A stretch of 64,000 nucleotides of DNA from Nonlabens sp. MB-3u-79 (GTDB lineage Bacteria; Bacteroidota; Bacteroidia; Flavobacteriales; Flavobacteriaceae), in contig NZ_CP025116.1 in assembly GCF_002831625.1 (NCBI RefSeq), positions 2,595,501 to 2,659,500 of the forward strand, written 5' to 3'. The notes under the pieces are model-generated. The model did no database searches and was not told the origin of the DNA. It worked only from the letters and a program-made list of their open reading frames with translations. This document shows, piece after piece, positions 59,770-64,000 of the stretch. Position 1 is the stretch's first letter; the number at the start of each line of letters is the position of its first letter. A program made the translations under genes and the position numbers.

Positions 59770-61716
59770 ATGAAAATTCAAAACCTTAGTCAAAAATTGA
59801 TTAACGCTCATCTTGTTTCAGGTAAGATGAATCCCGGTAACGAAATCGCATTAAAAATTGATCAGGTATTATTACAAGATGCTACAGGTACTTTAGTAAT
59901 GCTGGAATTGGAAGCCTTTAATTTAAAAAAGATTAAAGCAGAGGTAGCAGTTCAGTATGTGGACCATAATCTACTTCAAACGGATTATAAGAACATGGAT
60001 GATCATATCTTTCTTCAGTCAGCCGCTGATCGCTTTGGATTTTGGTTTAGTAAGTCTGGAAACGGCATTAGTCATGTTGTACATATGGAACGTTTTGGTA
60101 AACCGGGCCAAACCCTATTGGGCTCAGATAGCCATACTCCTGCAGGAGGTGGCATTGGAATGCTTGCTATGGGTACAGGTGGCTTAGATGTAGCACTGGC
60201 TTCGGCAGGTGAGCCATATTATATTAAAATGCCGAAAATCATGGGCATCAAGCTCATTGGAAAGCTGCCGGACTGGATAAGTGCTAAGGATATTGTTTTA
60301 GAAATGCTTCGCAGGTATGATGTGACTGGAGGGCGAGGATATATCTTAGAATATTATGGTGAGGGCTTGAAGTGCTTGAGTGCTTGGGATCGTCATGTTA
60401 TAACAAATATGGGTACGGAGTTAGGTGCTACTTCTTCTGTATTTCCTTCAGATGAGATCACCCATGAATTCCTACGAAAAGAAGGAAAAGAAAATGACTG
60501 GGTTAAACTGGAAGCCGATGAAGGAGCATCCTACGATCATTACGAAGAAATAAATTTATCTGAACTAGAACCTTTAATTGCACTTCCCAGTAGCCCGGGG
60601 AAAGTTGTCCCAGTAAGGGAAGTTAGCGGATTAAAAGTTGCCCAAGTCGTTATTGGCTCTTCTGCCAATCCCGGACTGCGTGATTTTTGGATTGTATCTC
60701 AAATTGTAAAAGGAAATGTGTTGTCTCCCAATATCTCATTCGATGTCAATCCATCTTCTCGTCAGGTCTTGGAAAACTTAATGGAAATGAAGGCTCTAGG
60801 GCCTTTAATTGCTGCAGGTGCAAGACTTCATCAATCCGGTTGTATGGGATGCATTGGTATGGGACAAGCCCCTGCTACCAATACCATTAGTCTCCGAACG
60901 ATGCCTCGTAATTTTCCCGGACGTTCAGGAACACTCGAAGATCAGGTCTATTTATGTAGTCCAGAAACCGCAGCCGCCGCAGCACTAATAGGGGAAATTA
61001 CTGATCCGAGAGAACTCGAAACACTCAGGAATATATCATATCCTAAATGGGAAGAACCCACCCATATTAAGATAAACAACAATATGTTAATTGCTCCTAG
61101 TGGTAAATCTACTGAATTGTTGAAGGGGCCGAACATTAAAACACTTCCCGATTTTGAAGAGCTTCCAGATGAAATGGAAATTCCTATTTTGTTAAAAATG
61201 GATGACAATATTTCAACCGATGGAATACTAAAAGCAGGGGCCGATGTGCTGCCTTTACGTTCAAATATTCCAGAGATAAGCAAGTTTGCTTATTATGCCA
61301 TTGATCAAAGCTTTTATGATCGCGCCATTGAAAATCAAAAAAACTATAAAGGCTTTTGTATTATAGCTGGTGATAATTATGCCCAAGGCTCAAGCAGAGA
61401 ACATGCGGCTTTGGCTCCCAAGTATTTGGGGCAAAAGTTTACTGTCGCTAAATCCTATGCCCGTATTGGCTGGCAAAACCTAATTAATTTTGGTATTATT
61501 CCTTTTGAGTTTAAAAACACAGATGATTGGGACAAACTGGAACAAGGGGATGTTTTACGGATAGAAAACATTAGGAAAACAATCAAAAACAATGATTCAA
61601 TAACTGCCACTGTAGTTGGAAAAGGAATAGAAATTCAGCTGGCATTCAACATCAGTAACAGACAAGTTGAAATCATTTTAAAAGGAGGTATTATTAATTA
61701 TATGAGGAAAATATGA
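59770..61716 (+). CDS. Aconitate hydratase (aconitase)
   Basis: A 648-residue protein of the single-chain aconitase group. Motifs include DSHTPAGGGIGMLAMGTGGLDVA (about residues 117-139), SGCMGCIGMGQAP (about 357-369, iron-sulfur ligand Cys) and the C-terminal swivel-domain GDNYAQGSSREHAALAP (about 540-556). It interconverts citrate and isocitrate with a 4Fe-4S cluster in the cytoplasm. It is likely an accessory copy, since the primary aconitase would normally be elsewhere. It starts 28 bases after a core; the site that follows is degenerate. Confidence 0.93.
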   Translation: MKIQNLSQKLINAHLVSGKMNPGNEIALKIDQVLLQDATGTLVMLELEAFNLKKIKAEVAVQYVDHNLLQTDYKNMDDHIFLQSAADRFGFWFSKSGNGISHVVHMERFGKPGQTLLGSDSHTPAGGGIGMLAMGTGGLDVALASAGEPYYIKMPKIMGIKLIGKLPDWISAKDIVLEMLRRYDVTGGRGYILEYYGEGLKCLSAWDRHVITNMGTELGATSSVFPSDEITHEFLRKEGKENDWVKLEADEGASYDHYEEINLSELEPLIALPSSPGKVVPVREVSGLKVAQVVIGSSANPGLRDFWIVSQIVKGNVLSPNISFDVNPSSRQVLENLMEMKALGPLIAAGARLHQSGCMGCIGMGQAPATNTISLRTMPRNFPGRSGTLEDQVYLCSPETAAAAALIGEITDPRELETLRNISYPKWEEPTHIKINNNMLIAPSGKSTELLKGPNIKTLPDFEELPDEMEIPILLKMDDNISTDGILKAGADVLPLRSNIPEISKFAYYAIDQSFYDRAIENQKNYKGFCIIAGDNYAQGSSREHAALAPKYLGQKFTVAKSYARIGWQNLINFGIIPFEFKNTDDWDKLEQGDVLRIENIRKTIKNNDSITATVVGKGIEIQLAFNISNRQVEIILKGGIINYMRKI

Positions 61717-61774
61717 TTTGAAATATTGTCGTTTTTCAGGTTATGTTTTAATAACAAAGTAGTATAAACACGTT

Positions 61775-61910
61775 CTACAATACCGTGTATAATTTATGGC
61801 TAGCCCTCGCCTACTTATGAAAATCCTATTGGATTTTCTATTCGGTTGGTGATTTGATAAATCATGTGGTTAAAACATTCTATAAACCACATACAACCTC
61901 TTTGTTAACG
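61775..61910 (+). repeat. attC-like site 53 (family B, decayed)
   Basis: The left end CTACAAT 61775-61781 is one mismatch from the expected CTACAAC (start GTTGTAG at 59735). Arm GTGTATAATTTATGGC. The right end is unclear (GTTAACG 61904-61910). It is the last site I can see. Confidence 0.5.
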
Positions 61911-62199
61911 ATGCTGCAATTCATCCTCTTTAATATCCTCTAGCTTTTGTAGCTCTTGCAATATACATAACAACCTTTCAGCAGTTAGCGCCTATTCTTC
62001 AAGGAATTCTCAGTGCCAAACTTTACGCAATCACTCAAAAAGTCAAGTATTATTTGGCCCTCTTCTTACTTTATTTTACAAGTAATTGTTTTTATTCTTT
62101 GTTAATTAATCCTCACAGTTACAACAACGTGTATATTGCATTTAAACAAACTGCAAACAATACATAATTAAAAAACAAAGCGTTTAAAATTTTTACAAT
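61911..62199. other. Gene-free region at the right end of the array
   Basis: No intact ORF. On the minus strand, a short relic frame (near 61909-61980) reads AERLLCILQELQKLEDIKEDEL, interrupted upstream by stops, so it looks like a decayed gene end. Near 62119-62140 the sequence TTACAACAACGTGTATATTG resembles an isolated left half of an attC-like site. Confidence 0.4.
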
Positions 62200-63114
62200 A
62201 TGAAAATAATATCACTCTTATCATTAATATGCTGTTTCAGTTTTATTTTTGAAGCAAAAGGACAAGCAGCATATCCTCCAATTATTGACGGAGCAGAGAA
62301 AATTACATATAAAACTGTTGACGGAATCAAATTGAATTTATGGATGTTCACCCCAAAAAACCACAAAATAACGGACAATGCTCCTGCCGTAGTATTTTTC
62401 TTTGGAGGTGGCTGGAGAGAAGGAAATCCTGCTCAATTTGTAAAACATTGCGAATATTTATCGGCGAGAGGAATGGTTGCAATAGTTGCAGATTATCGAG
62501 TGAAAAACAGGCACGGGGTTCCTGCTAAAGATTGTGTGTCGGATGCCAAGTCAGCAATTCGTTGGGTTCGAAAAAATGCTTTGGAATTTGGTATAGATAG
62601 TAATAGAATTGCAGCAGGAGGCGGTTCTGCTGGAGGTCATTTAGCTGCGGCATGTGCCACTTTACCAAAGTTTGACGACGGAAATGAAAATATATCCATC
62701 AGTTCAAAACCAAATGCCTTGGTTCTTTTCAATCCGGTTCTAGTATTACTACCTATCACTGGAGAAAAAAAATTCAATGAAAAACTGGACGGTTTGGAAA
62801 TAAGGATAGGAACAAAACCTATGAATCTGTCACCTTACCATAATATGATTGGTAATATACCCCCAACAATTATTTTTCATGGAACAGGTGATGAAAACGT
62901 ACCCTTTATGACGGTAAAATTGTTTACAAAAAAGATGCATAAATTAGGCAACGAATGCACACTAGTTGCCTACCAAGGAGAACCGCATGGATTCTTTAAT
63001 TACGGAAAAAAATCAAATGCCTTGTTTGTTGATACCGTTCACAAAATGGATGAATTCTTGGTTTCATTGGGCTACCTTAATGCACCCCCAGAGACATTAG
63101 TTATTTCGAATTAA
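62200..63114 (+). CDS. Secreted alpha/beta hydrolase (acetyl esterase/lipase type)
   Basis: A 304-residue protein with a signal peptide (about residues 1-22, ending EAKGQA). It has the hormone-sensitive-lipase type motif FFFGGGWREG (HGG-like oxyanion, about 67-76), nucleophile in GGGSAGGHLAA (Ser about 147), Asp in HGTGDENVPF (about 230) and His in GEPHGFFNYG (about 265). Probably a carbohydrate or xenobiotic esterase of the periplasm. No attC-like site follows it, so it may be a chromosomal gene at the array border. Confidence 0.88.
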   Translation: MKIISLLSLICCFSFIFEAKGQAAYPPIIDGAEKITYKTVDGIKLNLWMFTPKNHKITDNAPAVVFFFGGGWREGNPAQFVKHCEYLSARGMVAIVADYRVKNRHGVPAKDCVSDAKSAIRWVRKNALEFGIDSNRIAAGGGSAGGHLAAACATLPKFDDGNENISISSKPNALVLFNPVLVLLPITGEKKFNEKLDGLEIRIGTKPMNLSPYHNMIGNIPPTIIFHGTGDENVPFMTVKLFTKKMHKLGNECTLVAYQGEPHGFFNYGKKSNALFVDTVHKMDEFLVSLGYLNAPPETLVISN

Positions 63115-63400
63115 TATAGAATTGTAATTCTAATTGCACTAGAATTTAATATTTTGTGTAAAAATGTAATTCTTCGTGCTGTATATGAAAGCTTTTAACC
63201 CGATTAAACTGTGAGGCCGTTTGATCAGAAATGACGACAAAATATACTACTGCCCCAACAATTTTACACCCTAACTAATACAACCTGAATCTGTTAAAGT
63301 TGGATATGGTTTACATCGTTATATAACATTAAATATTACATATACTGAAATGATTAATTCTGGACAGATCTGATTACTCAATGAGGAACTCCGGATCTCA
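63115..63400. other. Gene-free region
   Basis: Nothing recognisable: no attC arms, no intact ORF, no tRNA-like fold that I can see. Confidence 0.4.
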
Positions 63401-63646
63401 TTGGCAGAATTAGATAGGACAAAAGATTCCTATATCATTATCAATGCACAAACTGTCAACAGTATTTTTGCCCAGAGAAAAGAGGTGGAAAAACACTGGA
63501 ATCTTACACAGCTTAACTTTGTTGCATCACTTGGGGTCGAATCAAACGATGAAGACCTTTTAAAAGGTTTGCGACTTGAAGTGAATTTAGTGATGGATGG
63601 ATATAGTTGGAATTTCAATATTATTGATAGATACGAAGAAATATAA
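63401..63646 (+). CDS. Short hypothetical protein, possibly a fragment
   Basis: An 81-residue frame from TTG 63401; the frame is open a little further upstream (LNEELRIS) to a TGA. No SD or ATG, no domain recognised (KDSYIIINAQTVNSIFAQRKEVEKHWNL). It could be a real small gene or the C-terminal remnant of a longer one. Confidence 0.4.
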   Translation: MAELDRTKDSYIIINAQTVNSIFAQRKEVEKHWNLTQLNFVASLGVESNDEDLLKGLRLEVNLVMDGYSWNFNIIDRYEEI

Positions 63647-63895
63647 TAATAAAAAAAACAGCGCACTTATTTCTCTTGTTGATCTTCTACTAAAAAGATT
63701 TGGATAACCATATTTGAATCACATAAAAAAGGATAATAACATTACGACAACCAACACTTTATAAATGCGCAATGACTCAGTTGACCGCTAAAGCTATCAT
63801 TTGTATCTTTCTGACAATTAATAATGATGAGGCGTAGACTCAGGACTTTTAATCAACACTTCACTTACCTTCAAAACATTAATATAAGCTGAAAA

Positions 63896-64000
63896 ATGAA
63901 CAGAATCTTAATAATTAACCAATCCTTAAAACCCACAATTAATTTAAATATTTTAAAATACGCGTTTCTAGTTTTAATTTTTATTTCTTCCTGCAAGGAA
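63896..64000 (+). CDS. N-terminal part of a lipoprotein (partial, runs off the right edge)
   Basis: From ATG 63896 the frame is open to the end (35 codons). After 20 polar residues there is a hydrophobic segment (YAFLVLIFIS) and a lipobox ISSC (Cys33), then KE. It is a likely lipoprotein with a long N-region; the true start could be an internal codon. Confidence 0.55.
   Translation, partial: MNRILIINQSLKPTINLNILKYAFLVLIFISSCKE

Larger units (their letters stand above)
76..61910 (+). mobile_element. Integron-like cassette array (about 52 cassettes, no integrase in the window)
   Basis: About 53 imperfect palindromes separate almost all + strand genes. Each begins with a variable inverse core ending AAC and ends with GTT plus variable bases, and each cassette start is complementary to its own 3' end. 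This matches the architecture of integron gene cassettes (TTRRRY...RYYYAAC...G). The cores depart from the classical GTTRRRY consensus: only GTT is constant (for example GTTGTGC, GTTGCCA, GTTACCT). No tyrosine recombinase is visible, so by current naming this would be a CALIN or the distal part of a chromosomal integron. Gene polarity and site decay both place the expected attI end to the left. The outer limits given are the first and last sites I can recognise. Confidence 0.85.

Noticed and set aside
61904..62140. A further complete cassette between the aconitase and the esterase at 62200
   Set aside because: Only a possible left half (TTACAACAACGTGTATATTG) is seen, with no right arm or core, so no site is called.
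1..64000. tRNA, rRNA and integrase genes
   Set aside because: I saw no sequence with tRNA or rRNA features and no tyrosine recombinase in any frame of the window.

Overview
The window is AT-rich DNA from a member of the Bacteroidota, most likely a Flavobacteriia species. The signs are two type IX secretion (T9SS) C-terminal sorting domains, many short lipoproteins with SxC/GC lipoboxes, DUF6090-type proteins, a MerTP fusion with its Cys-rich partner, and few Shine-Dalgarno sequences. I cannot name the genus.

The main content is one very long integron-like cassette array, running from the left edge to about 61.9 kb. Nearly every gene is on the + strand and is followed by an imperfect palindrome of 53-214 bp that behaves like an attC site. 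Each site starts with an inverse core ending in AAC and ends with a core starting GTT. I resolve about 53 sites. The first bases of each cassette (GTT plus about 7 variable bases) are complementary to the bases just before the palindrome at that cassette's own 3' end. This is the signature expected of excisable integron cassettes. The first 35 consecutive complete cassettes (266 to about 37.6 kb) all show exact complementarity over at least 7 nt. Further right the match decays. All genes point away from the left edge, so an attI/integrase would be expected to the left; none is in the window.

Site families named in the entries: A (about 192 bp, arms GTATATAGCTC / GAGCCATATAC), B (about 131 bp, arms GTGTATAATTAATGGC / GCCACTAATCATACAC, with variants), C (130-199 bp, GTATATAAAAAATAG / CTACTTTTCATATAC), D (78 bp), E (214 bp, always with one repeated non-coding cassette), F, G, H and a 53-bp minimal site. 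The families differ in sequence but share an arm design: top-strand A-C mismatches near stem positions 7 and 12, which become T-G wobbles on the bottom strand.

Layout. 1-18.7 kb: mostly single-gene cassettes encoding small secreted proteins, lipoproteins, membrane and zinc-ribbon proteins, plus a two-gene membrane protein/metallo-beta-lactamase-fold cassette. 18.9-26.7 kb: a copy of the non-coding cassette interrupted by a minus-strand block of two large T9SS-exported proteins and a 5' fragment of one of them. 26.9-39.9 kb: more cassettes (DUF2071, LRR, ankyrin, amidohydrolase, alpha/beta hydrolase, FISUMP lipoprotein). 40-45 kb: an AraC regulator with two short-chain dehydrogenases as one three-gene cassette, then two alpha/beta hydrolases. 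46-50.3 kb: an RsbQ-like hydrolase, a multi-PAS histidine kinase and a single-domain response regulator. 50.4-63.1 kb: degenerate array with DUF6090 proteins, hydrolases, a DoxX-like protein, an IS110 transposase remnant, DUF418, a MerTP-like mercury module and an aconitase. The right end has an esterase, a short ORF and the start of a lipoprotein gene.
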